From Panax quinquefolius (taxonomy: Eukaryota; Streptophyta; Magnoliopsida; Apiales; Araliaceae), in NCBI GenBank assembly GCA_020205615.1, contig CM035168.1, positions 8,498,237-8,562,236 on the forward strand: 64,000 bases of DNA. The letters are read 5' to 3'. Positions 12,567-24,954 of this stretch are shown piece by piece (the stretch's first letter is position 1; every line of letters begins with the position of its first letter). Both the position numbers and the translations under genes were made by a program. The notes under the pieces were generated by a model, which saw nothing but the letters and a program-made list of their open reading frames with translations, ran no database searches and was not told the origin of the DNA.

Positions 12567-12602
12567 TTAGGTTTGTAATATCCATGAACATGTAACAAAT
12601 TA
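12567..12602 (-). repeat. Old copia LTR, first piece
   Basis: TGTTAGGTTTGTAATATCCA matches the array LTR start at 40850. It is cut at 12602 by a gypsy solo LTR, and the other part starts at 25488. The 5-bp duplication AATTA (12598-12602 and 25483-25487) proves the insertion. Confidence 0.85.
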
Positions 12603-13440
12603 TGTAAGACCCCAACTTTTATGAATAAAAATTTAATTTTCTCTAAATATTATTTTTGAATAATAAGGTGTGGATTTGATATAATGTTATAGTTGTGGGT
12701 AATATTTATAAATTTTTTAAAGTAAACAAGTTGTCATAAAATATTCGTTTAGTCGGGGAATATTCGTTTTATCAGGGAATATTCGTACGACGGCACAATC
12801 ATTGGTGGACCCCACAACGGAATTATTATCGGAGTTAGAAAATGACAGAAATAACTTTTTATAAAAATAACGGTAAAAGTTTTACTGTTAACTGTTGAAA
12901 TACCTGGTGATAAAAGTACAGTAATACGCGTGGTTGCATAGAAGCACACGGTATTGCACAATATCTCTAAATTATTGATGCTTACGTAAGAAGTCACTTA
13001 GTTTTATTCAATTATTGCCACAGTAATTGCTGCATAGTATCTCACATTATTGATTCAATTATTGTCACAGTATCATCTACACAATATTTTATATTATTAA
13101 ATTAATAATTGAGATGATAGAATTATTTATATTATTATTTGCATTATTGACGATGTAGAGAAAGTTCTGTCGAGGAAAGGGGTTTGGTCACCTAATTGCG
13201 CGCCAATAAGGAAAAGTCCTTATCGAAAACCCCCTCTTTCCTGAAAATGATCTGGTTGTTAATATTGCGAGTTATAATATTAATGATGAATAAATGTTAT
13301 TAAAAATGTGTTTAGTGAAGGCAAGTGAATTGAGATAAATAGAGAGATTTTTTATGAAGTGTTTGATGTAAATTTGGCTTATTATATTGACCCTCACTTA
13401 TCCATTTTTTAAAATCGTCAATAGAAGTTATCTCAGGTTT

Positions 13441-13444
<4 letters not shown>

Positions 13445-13498
<54 letters not shown>

Positions 13499-13512
13499 TT
13501 AAGTCATGGGGG

Positions 13513-13550
<38 letters not shown>
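13445..13550. repeat. (AT)n and (TTA)n microsatellites
   Basis: Alternating AT (about 13446-13494) is followed by an ATT-repeat tract (about 13517-13545) in the LTR. Confidence 0.9.
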
Positions 13551-14394
13551 TATATAAGTTTTATTTTTATATAAAATAGAATATATTATATTTTATTGTG
13601 CGTAATCTTTGCATAGTGTTGCATAATCTTGCATAGTATGTAAATAATATTATTTCATTTTGTATTCCTAATTATACACTCATGTTGATAATTTTTGCTT
13701 CTATACTCCTTGAAATTATGCGAATATCCTTTAAATTTGCGCTTTATCTAGTATCTTTTTACGGAAATATTATTCTGAACATTCTTGTTAAATTTTGATA
13801 TTTTCATGCCAAGGTATTATTCATGAAGTACTATTCACGGGATACTATTCACCCGAGGTACTATTTGTGACTCCCACAAAATAGGTATACACAACTCATT
13901 CCGAGTCACCAAATACATGGTACAAAATTCAAATACAAACTTAATTATACAACTATCGTGCAAAATACGACAACACAATAGCTGAGTTTTAACACGAATA
14001 TTGTCTCGTAGACAATATCCAAACTCAAATAAATTTCTCATTATAATTATTATCACACTATTTCATAGAATAGTGATGACTACTATAGCAACCATCTTGG
14101 ATCATCACTCTATTCCCCGACTAGTCTAATCTATATTCTCATTTCCTGAAGAGAACAATGAAAGAAAAGGGTGAGCTCAACTAGCGCAATAAAGAATATT
14201 ATAACTAAGATAATGCAGAATAAATTATCCTTAGCCTTCAACTATGTAAAATTGATAGAATATAATAGACAATAAGTCTAACTGCAGCGGAACAAACAAT
14301 CCATTAGAAGAGTCAAGCAGAGCATAATATCTACTATCTTCTATGATTTAAAAGTTCATCATCAATATTTTATCTCTACAGCAAAAATCAATAA

Positions 14395-14580
14395 ATAATC
14401 CACATCACCAAATTATCCATGCACTACTGGCCAAGGATATTCGTTATTATCACATCCATGAATTATTCATGCACTAGGGGCCAAGGATATTCATTATTAT
14501 CACATCCACGAATTATCCATGCACTACGGGCCAAGGATATTCGTTAGTATCATCAGTGGTCATGATCATACCAATAAGTG
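14395..14580. repeat. About 60-bp tandem repeat in gypsy LTR
   Basis: Three head-to-tail units contain CCATGCACTA(C)GGGCCAAGGA and ATTCGTTATTATCACATCCA. The same array in forward orientation is at 24799-24954 and a further-expanded relative is at 18872-19102. Confidence 0.85.
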
Positions 14581-15239
14581 TCCATCAATAACCTACGGGC
14601 CAATGAGGATTTTTATTATATCATTTGTAACATTATAGGTCATGATTATACCGATACATAATTCCTGGTCATAATCATACCAATCAACAGTCCATCTATG
14701 CACTACGGGCCAAAAATGTCTTTCATCACAATATAAACATGAGGATGATGACAATGATATAAGAATCAATCAAACGAAATCAATGATAAATATTAAAGAT
14801 TTTTAATTTATCCAGAGTAAAAAAAATGTCCAAATTGTCAACATGATAACTACTTTGTGGAGTAAAATTCAAGAATAATATTCACGTAGCAAAAATAATT
14901 TGGACAGAAAAGAATCAATTTTTCATCGTGAAAAGTACTCCGGGTGAATAGTACACGAGTGAATAGTACCCCGTAAATAGTACTTAGTGAATAGTATCGT
15001 ACGTATAAATAGTACCGTATGTATGAATAGTGTCGTACGTATGAATAGTACCCATGAATAATACTTTGGCATGAAAAGATTAAAATTTAATAAGAATGTT
15101 CAGAAAAATATTTATGTGAAATGATACTAGATGAAACGCAAATTTCAAGGATATTCTACTAATTTCAAGGAGTATAGAAGCAATACTTATCAACATAAGT
15201 GTAGAATTAGGAATATGAAATGAAATAATATTATTTCGT

Positions 15240-15390
15240 ACGAATATTGAACAAAAATAATATCCCTTACGATTGTTGAACGAAAATAATATTCCTTACG
15301 AATATTGAACGAAGATAATATTCCTTACGAATATTGAACGAAAATAATATTCCTTACGAATATTGAACGAAAATAAAATTCTTTACGAAT
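15240..15390. repeat. 33-bp tandem repeat
   Basis: Five near-identical units contain ATTGAACGAAAATAATATTC and CTTACGAAT inside the reverse LTR. Only single-unit forms are seen in the other LTRs (for example near 9330), so this is a local expansion. Confidence 0.85.
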
Positions 15391-16008
15391 ACAAAAAATA
15401 ATATCGTAAGCGAATATGAAATAAATAATACCCCTTACCTTAAAAAGAAGAGTATTCTGACTGGTATAGAGGAGATATTCTTGAAAAAAACTTGCACTGT
15501 TTTCTACACTACAAGTTTCCTTAAACTCTAAAAAAATACGCTCAATATTATAGAAGAAGAATTCTCTGATTTTGGTGTGATTTTCTTTTCTAAACTGAGC
15601 ATCCTATTTATAGAAGAATGACAGGATACTATTTGAATTTAGAAAATCACGAACCAACATTAATGAATTCACGGACGTTCACCGACTTAAAACTTTTGAA
15701 AATTTTGATTTTACTATGCAGCATTATGCAAACATTATGCAGTACTATGCAACACTATGCATAATATAATATAATATATTCTATTTTACATAAAAACAAA
15801 ACTTATATAATATATATATATATATATATAACTTACCCATGACATATATATACCCCCTGTGATTATATATATATATATATATATATATGAAACTAAGATA
15901 ATTTTCTACCGACGATTTTGAAAAATGAGTAAGTGGGAGTCCATGCAATAAGCCAAATTTACAATAAATACTTCATAAAAATCTCCTCTATTTATATCAA
16001 TTCACTTG

Positions 16009-18422
16009 TGTGACGCCCCCAAAATTTTGTATACGTCACCCATCTTGGGTCGCCACTTACATGGTACATAAATTCAAATACAACTTACTAACCTAACTGT
16101 CGTGTACAATACGACATAAACTGTGATTTTGAATACAAATATTGTCTACTAGATATTATACAAACTCAAAAGGAGTCCTCATTACAACTATTATCACACT
16201 ATTTCACAGAATAGTGATGACTACTAATGCTATCCTCTGGACCATTACTCCGCTCCCACGACTCGTCCCGGCTATGTTCTCATTTCACAAGAGAACAAAG
16301 TGAAAGAAAGGGTGAGCTCAACTAGCCCAAGAAGAAATATTATGACTAAGATAATGCGAGAATAAATTATCATTAGCCTTCAACAAGATGTTAAACCGAT
16401 AAAATACAATAGACAACCCGGTTTAATCACAGTGAATAAGCAATCCATTAAAAGAGTCAAGTAGAGAATAAAATCTACTATCTTTTAGGTTTTAAAAGGT
16501 TTTCATCAATTTTTATCGTTGAGACTCACAATAAATAAACCACCACATCTAATCATCCCCGTACCACGGTCAAGGATTTTCATCAAATTATCAATGGTCA
16601 TGACTATACCGAATCACCCCCGATCATAATCATACCAAAAACTATCCATCAACGCATTACAGAAAGCCAATCGAGGACTTTAGTCACATCATTTATATCA
16701 AGTCATGATTATACCGAAATGATCCTCGTCATAATCATACTAAGTTCATCTATGCACGTAAGCCAAAGATAACATAATATAACATGAGGATGATGACAAT
16801 GACATAATAATTCAATAAAACAAGTTCAAGAATTATTTAATCCATGAATTATTAACGTCCAAATTGTCAACATGATCTTGTTTCGTGAGTAAAATTCAAG
16901 AATGATCGTAAGAATATTTCCATGAAAAGATCTCGAATGAAACGTAAATATCAAGGATATTCTACTAATTTCATGGAGTATAAAGTCAAAGTTTTAACCA
17001 ACTGGGTATAATAAAGAATGGAATAACAAAAGAAATCACCACGCATGCGGTGCTTCGCGATAGGCAGGTTATTATTCCAACATAATAATAATAACCAAAA
17101 TCGTGAAATTCACACCGGCGGATATTCCAACAGAATAATAAAGATGGAACCCGGATCCGGATAAAACACACGATAGGATATTCCAACGTAATGATAAAGA
17201 TGAAATCCAGTCCTGTAAAACACACGCATGTGGATGTTCCAATAGAATAATAAAAAGCGGAACAGTGTCCGTGTAAAACACACGACATGATGTTCCAATG
17301 TAATAATAGAAGAATGTCACCAAGTATAGGGTAAACTCATGCGACATCAAAGGTTATTCCAATGTAATAATAAGCAATGGAATAACATAAGGATTTCACC
17401 AAGTATAGGGTATCTGGCATGTACAAAGTTATGTATAGGGTATGCCACTTTTACAAAGTTATTCCAATGTAATAATAGTGAATGGAATAATGAAGTTCTC
17501 TTCAAGAAGAAAGAATAACACCCTTTACCGTAAAAGAACCTGAATATAGAAGTAGTGAAGTAGCGAGTATACTCTTCTTCTTTCTATAATTTTCTCTCTA
17601 TAGCTTCTCTCTATAATTTCTCTCTCTAGAGTTTCAATGAATTAAGTAAGAAAATAATGAAGGAATGAGCTTCATTTATAGGAAAATGGAATGCATAAGA
17701 ATTAATCCATGAACGGTCCGTAGATTGATTTACTTTAATCGACAAATCCATATTTAAAGAAAAATCTTTTAAATAAAATATAATATATTCTATTTATATA
17801 AAACATTTTACTATGCAAACACTATGCAATACTATGCAAAACACTATACAAAATACTATACAACACTATGCATAATAAAATATAATATATTCTATTTATA
17901 GAATAACTTTAATAAAGTATTCTATTTTATATAAAAAAAGATGTTTCGCTTTTATTACGTTAATAATAAGAATAAAACAAAACGTCATTATCGCTATAAT
18001 AATTCATATTATTAATCGACAATAATGGAATCAAACCGGTGACTTCTCACATAAGCATCAATAATCAATACCGGTGTACTACTACGCAACTACATGTATT
18101 CTTGTACTTTTACTACCGAAAGTAGTTCAACAAAGAACCACGGTAAAAATTCGTCGTTATTTCAATAAAATATTTTTGTCGCTTTTCTCGATCCGAATAA
18201 TAATTACATTGCTAGGGGTCCACCAATGATTGAGTAGTTATACGAATATTCCCCGCTAAACCGAATATTCCCGACCAATCGAATATAATATAACCACTTG
18301 CATACTTTGCAAAATTTATAAATACTACCCACAACTATAATATTATCTTAAATTCACACCACAATATTAAAAATTATTTCAACAAAATTTAAATCTTTAT
18401 TGATAAAATCTGGGGTCTCACA
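16009..18422 (-). repeat. E4 3' LTR
   Basis: The reverse LTR begins on + with TGTGACGCCCCCAAAATTTT and ends GGGGTCTCACA. A TATA box on - (complement of ATTTATA, 17674-17680) precedes a CT-rich leader. The 60-bp minisatellite lies at about 16986-17480. Confidence 0.9.
16986..17480. repeat. About 60-bp minisatellite with TTCCAA.GTAATAATA core
   Basis: About eight degenerate units spaced 55-65 bp carry ATTCCAA, then AATAATAAA, and a CGGAACC-type box. The equivalent arrays are at 2760-2960, 7600-7960, 22260-22760, 35750-36330 and 57990-58480. Several open frames that cross it are by-products. Confidence 0.85.
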
Positions 18423-18520
18423 ATCTCCCTCCTTATGGAATTTCGCCCTCGAAATTAGGGTGCGTACTGATATGATAAAGAGGTGAGGATACCTTGAATA
18501 CCTTTATCGTTGAAAACATT
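18423..18520 (-). pseudogene. E4 polypurine tract and pol 3' end
   Basis: The complement of ATCTCCCTCCTTATGG (18424-18439) is the polypurine tract. The next 80 bases on - match the last part of E1/E2 pol (the motif before ATTTCATAAG). No intact frame remains. Confidence 0.75.
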
Positions 18521-18529
18521 AAATTCATT

Positions 18530-19330
18530 TTGCAATCCTACGAAAGATATTCATTAACAATTCATCTTTGCACTACAGTGCCAAAGATATACAATCAGAA
18601 ACCAATAATCTCGAGACTCGACAATAGTATCACAACCATGAATTATCCATGCACTTCTTGGCTAAGGATATTCGTGTTTTCAATTCTGATTACGATTATA
18701 CCGAATAATCCGTGGTCATAATCATACCAAGTCTATCAATGCACTACTACCAAAGATGACTTTTACCACATCCATGAATTAATATTTCATTCTTTGAGAC
18801 TCATTTCAATAATTAATCCATATCATCGAATCATCCCCGCACTACGAGGCCAAGGATATTCATTAAGATCACGACCACGAATTATCCATGCACTACTACC
18901 AAAGATAATTGTGTATTCATTAAGTATCACGACCACAAATTATCCATGCACTACTACCAAAGATAATTGTGTATTCATTAATATCACGACCACAAATTAT
19001 CCATGCACTTTCTGACCAAAGATAATTGTGTATTCATTAGTATCACGACCACAAATTATCCATGCACTTTCTGACCAAAGATAATTGTGTATTCATTTAC
19101 TGCTTATGATTATACCCAACAATCCTCAGTCATAATCATACCAAGTCCATCTACAGCCATGAGATGACTTTCAACATAATATAAGCATGAGGATAATGAT
19201 ATAAAGAATCAATCAAATGAGATAAAGGATAAATATTAAACATTTATAATATAATTTATCCGAGATTCAAGAATATCCCCATGTTTTCAATCACTTAATA
19301 ATCTCATAATCTAATATCATTAATATTATA
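18530..19330 (-). repeat. LTR-derived block inside E4's internal region, with 62-bp tandem array
   Basis: This stretch matches the middle of gypsy LTRs (compare 14400-14830) although it lies between pol and the rest of the internal region. At 18872-19102 a unit of about 62 bp containing AAATTATCCATGCACT and CCAAAGATAATTGTGTATTC is repeated almost perfectly four times. Either an LTR fragment was captured or E4 arose by recombination with another LTR. Confidence 0.75.
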
Positions 19331-20380
19331 ACAATATTTTAATCACTTCTTAAATTTATAAACAATTTATCTTAATTGTTTACGCTTTACCATATAATGC
19401 ATTTAATCATTCAAAATGTCATACTCATAAAATATCATCACCAATTATCAAATCCTCATCAAAAATATGCATATACTCTATATAGGATTCTCTAAATACC
19501 ATAAAATCCTATTTTCAACTTTGTTACTTCACATAACATATTTAACTCATATTTCAGAATTAAACTATTTTCATGAAAAATACCAAATCAGCCCCAAAAA
19601 TATTTCTTTTCTGGGATTTAGCATAATATAGTCCCATAATGAAAATATATTTTCTCTAATTTTAAAATTCATTTACTATTTTTAAAAATCAATTTCCACT
19701 TAATTCCTTAAGAAATTAGCTACCTCAAGTTTAACTCCAGAAATTCCCAAATCTTGGTAGGATCTTACACATGTTAACGTGAGCTTCCAGTATAAATTTC
19801 ATGGTCATCGGAGTTATAGAACTCCGGTTATAGCGTTTTTGTCGAAAAAACCTAAATATTGAAATAGTCATAACTTGCTCATTTTAAGTCAGAATGAGCT
19901 CATTTTTGGACAGGAGGTACTTTATACCATATACTTTCATGTACCAAAAGGCCAGAATTTTTCTCATAATTTAAGTGGCCGAAACAGCCTCTCTAAAATC
20001 ATGATAGAAGCTTTTTCGGTTTTTTGCAGCTTTGCACTCCTTTGCTAAAATCAGTCCACACAAAAATCTACAACACCTTTTCCAGTAATTCCACTTGGAT
20101 TAGTTAGGTAACTCATAGATATAACTCTAGGACTTGACCAAATTCAAAAATTCAAAATATAACAGGAGATATGGTCAATTGAATTTCATGTTACGTTTTT
20201 CACCAAAATCTGATTTTCAACTTTTTGTGATTTCTAAGAAACTTTCATGTTTTCACATAATAACCAACATAACTCATCATAACACTTACTAATACTTCAT
20301 ATACCCATAATTTTCATTAGTCTAATGCTCTTATTATGACTTTCATCATAATCCTCGTAAACAGATCCTTTTAGTTGAAG
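19331..20380. other. E4 internal non-coding DNA
   Basis: No coding frame or known motif is visible. The text around 19750-20160 resembles long untranslated or LTR-type DNA of plant gypsy elements, but I cannot assign it. It probably belongs to E4, because no target duplication marks a separate insertion. Confidence 0.5.
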
Positions 20381-20600
20381 AAATATTTGAGGGTTTAAGA
20401 AATGGGTTTTTCAGACTTCAATACAAAATTCGATTTCATGCTCTAGGGTAGGCTAGGAAATCTTCAAGAATACGTCAAGAAATTTATTAATGATATAAAT
20501 ATCATTCAAAACTGTTACTCTCGTCCAAGATTTGGATAGTACGTCACATTAATACCAACTGTGACTTTCATCCCAACTTTGGATAACACGTCACAATGAC
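20381..20600 (-). pseudogene. Gypsy pol scrap, protease-RT linker (E4)
   Basis: The complement of this stretch aligns with E2 5020-5230: the ACGTGCTATCC and CAAGATTTGG blocks and the GAGCATGAAATCGAATTTTG segment, which encodes the region before reverse transcriptase. Frames are broken, and the surrounding pol is missing. Confidence 0.7.
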
Positions 20601-20603
20601 ACC

Positions 20604-20954
20604 TTACATAAATGTATAGTCAAAAACTGTTTTAGAAATTAGAATCTTTGGGAAGTGCTCAAGGAAACCTTCGTACATGGGAGGCCATACTTCTAGGTTA
20701 TGATAGATATCATATGGCCACAGAATTATTCTTGGTTTACCCAATAGACCCCAAAGAAAAATGAGAAGATTACTATCATATTCTTCCCAATGGTGAGTCT
20801 TCTCTTGATTTATCATTATCTCCACTGTCTCAAATTGAGAATTATACTTCAAACAAACACCAAGATCATATAGGTAGTGCTCATAAATATACTCAGCAAG
20901 TGGATGAGCACAACCCTGTCTTATGATGACACGAGGTTGTATGTCATTAGACAT
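20604..20954 (-). CDS. Unassigned 117-codon frame in the gag position of E4
   Basis: It begins MSNDIQPRVIIRQGCAHPLA at the inner ATG (an in-frame ATG 18 bases upstream is also possible) about 300 bp past the primer site, where gag belongs. It has a normal amino-acid mix, with an aromatic-rich segment LLGKPRIILWPYDIYHNLEV near residues 71-90 and no predicted membrane helix or zinc motif. I do not recognise a family. It could be a degenerate gag start, a piece of captured host gene, or a chance frame. It is unlike the AT-repeat artefacts nearby in composition. Confidence 0.35.
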   Translation of the reverse strand: MSNDIQPRVIIRQGCAHPLAEYIYEHYLYDLGVCLKYNSQFETVEIMINQEKTHHWEEYDSNLLIFLWGLLGKPRIILWPYDIYHNLEVWPPMYEGFLEHFPKILISKTVFDYTFM

Positions 20955-21255
20955 CTTGTATGATAGTGGCAAAACACTCTTTCAACGTTGGGTTCGCCTC
21001 ACCCTAGTTGATTCACCAAATATAACTACTAAATGATGACCACCGTTCTATTCCATTTTATTTCGCTCGACCTAGCTACACTCTTATTACACGAAAGGAA
21101 TTGTGAAGCAAAAGGGTTAATTAATATATCAAATATTATCCCTATACTCCGACCAGACCAATTAAATAACAAATAAACTTAGGTAGGTCATACTAAGCGA
21201 AGGAATTTCCGTCTCTCCCTCCTAGTTCTTATCTCGCATCTTAGCCAGGATCATA

Positions 21256-21274
21256 TCCTAAGCTCGATACCAAC
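21256..21274 (-). other. Primer-binding site of E4
   Basis: The complement reads GTTGGTATCGAGCTTAGGA, directly next to the LTR end. It differs by one base from the E2 site (CGAGC against CAAGC, allowing for the indel), and the following leader (GATCCTGGCTAAGATG) is shared with E2. Confidence 0.8.
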
Positions 21275-23693
21275 CGTGACGCCCCCAAAATTAGGTATAT
21301 CGTCCACCCATCTTGGGTCGCCACTTACATGGTACATAAATTCAAATACAACTTACTAACCTAAGCGTAGGTGTGTACAATACGACATAAACCGTGAGTT
21401 TGAATACAAATATTATCTACTAGATATTATACAAACTCAAAAGGAGTCCTCATTACAACTATTATCACACTATTTCACGTAATAGTGATGACTACTAATG
21501 CTATCCTCTGGACCATTACTCCGTTCCCAGACTCGTCCCGCTATGTTCTCATTTCACAAGAGAACAAAGGAAAAAGAAAGGGTGAGCTCAACTAGCCCAA
21601 GAAGAAATATTATGACTAAGATAATGCGAATAAATTATCATTAGCCTTCAACAATGTTAAAAACGATAAAATACAATAGACAACCGGTTTAATCTGCAAT
21701 GAATAAGCAATCCATTAAAAGAGTCAAGTAGAGAATAAAATCTACTATCTTTTAGGTTTTAAAAGGTTTTCATCAATTTTTATCGTTGAGACTCGACTTA
21801 ATAAATAAACCACCACATCTAATCATCCCAAGATTACCACGCTCAAGGATTTTCATCAAATTATCAATGGTCATGACTATACCGAATCACCCACGATCAT
21901 AATCATACCAAAACTATCCATCATCGCATTACGAGCCCAACGAGGACTTTAGTCACATCATTTATATCAAGTCATGATTATACCGAATGATCCCCGGTCA
22001 TAATCATACTAAGTTCATCTATGCACGTAAGCCAAAGATAACATAATATAACATGAGGATGATGACAATGACATAATAATTCAATAAAACAAGTTCAAGA
22101 ATTATTTAATCCATGAATTATTAACGTCCCAAATTGTCAACATGATCTTGTTTACGTAGAGTAAAATTCAAGAATGATCGTAAGAATATTTCCATGAAAA
22201 GATCTTTGGATGAAACGCAAATATCAAGGATATTCTACTAATTTCATGGAGTATAGAAGTCAAAGTTTTAACCAACTGGGTATAATAAAGAATGGAATAA
22301 CAAAAGAAATCACCATGCATGCGGTACTTGTGACAAACAAAGTTATTCTAAAATAATAATAATAATAACGGAACCAGTCGTGTGAAATTCACAAGCGTGA
22401 TATTCCAACAGTAATAATAAAGATGGAACCAGATCCTGTGTAAAACACATGATAGGATATTCCAATGAATGATAAAGATTTTAACCCGGTCCTGTAAAAC
22501 ACACGCATGGATGTTCCAACGAGAATAATAAAAAACCGGAACCAGTCCCGTAAAACACATGCATGTGATGTTCCAATGAATAATAGAAGAATGTCACCAA
22601 GTATAGGTAAAATCAGCAGACATCGAGTTATTCCAAAGAATAATAAGCAATGGAATAACATAAGGATTTCACCAAGTATAGGGTATCACAGCGTGTCACA
22701 GTTATATGTATAGGGTATGCCACTTTTACAAAGTTATTCCAACGTAATAATAATAGTGAATGGAATAATGTAAGTTCTCTTCAAGAAGAAAGAATAACAC
22801 CCTTACTGCAAAAAGAACCTAATATAGAAGTAGTGAAGTAGCGAGAATACTCTTCTTCTTTCTATAATTTTCTCTATAGCTTCTCTCATAATTTCTCTCT
22901 CTAGAGTTTCAAATGAATTCGTAAGAAAATAATGAAGGAATGAGCTTCTATTTATAGGAAAATGGAATGCATAGTAATTAATCCATGAACGGTCCAGATT
23001 GATTTACTTTAATCGACGGTCCATATTTAAAGAAAAATCTTTTAAATAAAATATAATATATTCTATTTATATAAAAACATTTTACTATGCAAACACTATG
23101 CAATACTATGCAAAAAACACTACGCAAAACACTATGCAACACTATGCATAATAAAATATAATATATTCTATTTATAGAATAACTTTAATAAAGTATTCTA
23201 TTTTATATAAAAGATGTTTCGCTTTATTACGTTAATAATACGAATAAAACAAAACGTCATTATCGCTATAATAATTCATATTATTAATCGGCAATAATGG
23301 AATCAAACTCGAGTGACTTCTCACATAAGCATCAATAATCAATACCGTGTGCTACTATGCAACCACATGTATTCTCGTACTTTTACTACCGAAAGTAGTT
23401 CAACAAGAACCACGGTAAAAATTCACCGTTATTTCAATAAAAATATTTTTGTCGCTTTTCTCGATCCGATAATAATTACATTGTGGGGTCCACCAATGAT
23501 TGAGTAGTTATACGAATATTCCCCTAAACCTAATATTCCCCAGACCAATCGAATATAATATAACCACTTGCATACTTTGCAAAATTTATAAATACTACCC
23601 ACAACTATAATATTATCTTAAATTCACACCACAATATTAAAAAATTATTTCAACAAAATTTAAATCTTTATTGATAAAATCTGGGGTCTCACA
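21275..23693 (-). repeat. E4 5' LTR
   Basis: It aligns end to end with 16009-18422. Its terminal TG has become CG at the primer side (on + CGTGACGCCCCC). A TATA box on - is at 22949-22956. The minisatellite lies at about 22260-22760. Confidence 0.9.
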
Positions 23694-24798
23694 ACTTGGC
23701 TCCACAAAACACATTTTTAATAACATTTATTCATCATTGATATTATAACTTGTAATATTAACAACCAGATCATTCCCATAAAAGAGGGAGCTTTCCGATA
23801 AGGACTTCTCCTTATTGGCGCGCAATTATGTGACCAAACCCCTTTCCTCGACAGAACTTTCTAGACATCGTTAATAATGCAAATAACAATATGAATAACT
23901 TTGTCGTCTCAACTATTAATTTAATAATATAAAATATTATGCAGATGATACTGTGACAATAATTGAATCAATAATATGAGATACTATGCATCAACTACTA
24001 TTGCAATAATTGAATATAACTGAGTGACTTCTCACGTAAGCCTCAATAATCAAAGATATTATGCAATCTGAGTGATGATCTTTGTGCGATCACGCCAGTA
24101 TTCTTTATCCTTTTACCACCGAATATTTCAACAGTTAATGGTAAAAATTTTGCCGTTATTTTTATAAAAAGTTATTTCTGTCATTTTCTAACTCTGAAAG
24201 TAATTCTGTTGTGGGGTCCATCAATGTGTGTGCCATCATACGAATATTCCCTGATAAAACGAATATTCCCCAACCAAACGAATATTTTATGACAACTTGC
24301 TTACTTTACAAAATTTGTAAATATTACCCACAACTATAACATTATATCAAATCCACACCTTATTATTCAAAAATAATATTTAGAGAAAAAATAAATCTTT
24401 ATTCATAAAAGTTAGAGTCTTACACTATTCATGACAAAAATTGATTTCTTTTCTGTCTAAATTATTTTTTATACAATATTATTCTTGAATTTTACTCCAC
24501 AAATCAGTTATCATGTTGACAATATGGATATTCTTGAACTCTGGATATATTGAATTATAAATCTTTAAAATTTATCCTTGCTTTCACTTAATTGAACTCT
24601 TATATGATTGTCATCATCCTCATGTTTATATTGTGATGAAAGTCATCTTTGGCCCGTAGTGCACAGATGGACTATTGATTGGTATGATTATGACTATGTA
24701 TCGGTATAATCATGACCTGTAATGTTACAAACGATGTGGTAAAAGTCATCATTGGCCCGTAGTGCATTGATGGACAGTTGTTGGCATGATAATGACCA

Positions 24799-24954
24799 TT
24801 GGTGATACTAACGAATATCATTGGCCCGTAGTGCATGGAAAATTCGTGGATGTGATACTAATGAATATCTTTGACCCGTAGTGCATGGATAATTCATGGA
24901 TGTGATACTAACGAATATCCTTGTCCCATAGTGCATGGATAATTCGATGATGTG
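24799..24954. repeat. 58-bp tandem repeat in forward gypsy LTR
   Basis: Three units contain GATACTAACGAATATC, CCCGTAGTGCATGG and ATTCGTGGATGT. It corresponds to the array at 14395-14580 in the opposite orientation. Confidence 0.85.

Larger units (their letters stand above)
16009..23693 (-). mobile_element. Ty3/gypsy element E4, two LTRs, reverse, target duplication ACTTG
   Basis: Read on - the order is 5' LTR (21275-23693), primer site, a 117-codon frame, pol scraps, non-coding DNA, an LTR-derived repeat block, polypurine tract and 3' LTR (16009-18422). ACTTG flanks it at 16004-16008 and 23694-23698. The two LTRs are nearly equal in length (2414 and 2419 bp) and align throughout. No intact gag-pol exists, so it is a non-autonomous element of the same group as E2, with which it shares primer site and leader. 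Confidence 0.92.
13866..24424 (-). mobile_element. Gypsy solo LTR, reverse (13866-16008 and 23699-24424), target duplication CTATT
   Basis: On + it starts TGTGACTCCCACAAAATAGG and ends TTAGAGTCTTACA, that is, LTR ends in reverse orientation. CTATT is found at 13861-13865 and 24425-24429. No internal region of its own is present. It carries 57-60-bp repeats of the CCATGCACTACGGGCC type (14400-14580), a TACTATTCAC-type minisatellite (14930-15060) and a 33-bp tandem repeat (15240-15390). It is split at ACTTG by the element at 16009. Confidence 0.9.

Noticed and set aside
16986..17350. Three overlapping frames on - with repeated WNI/YYSIGTS phrases
   Set aside because: This is the same minisatellite read on the other strand. 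Three frames being open at once shows repeat composition, not coding.
18872..19102. CRISPR-like regular repeats
   Set aside because: Units are contiguous 62-bp tandem repeats without distinct spacers, inside a plant retrotransposon.
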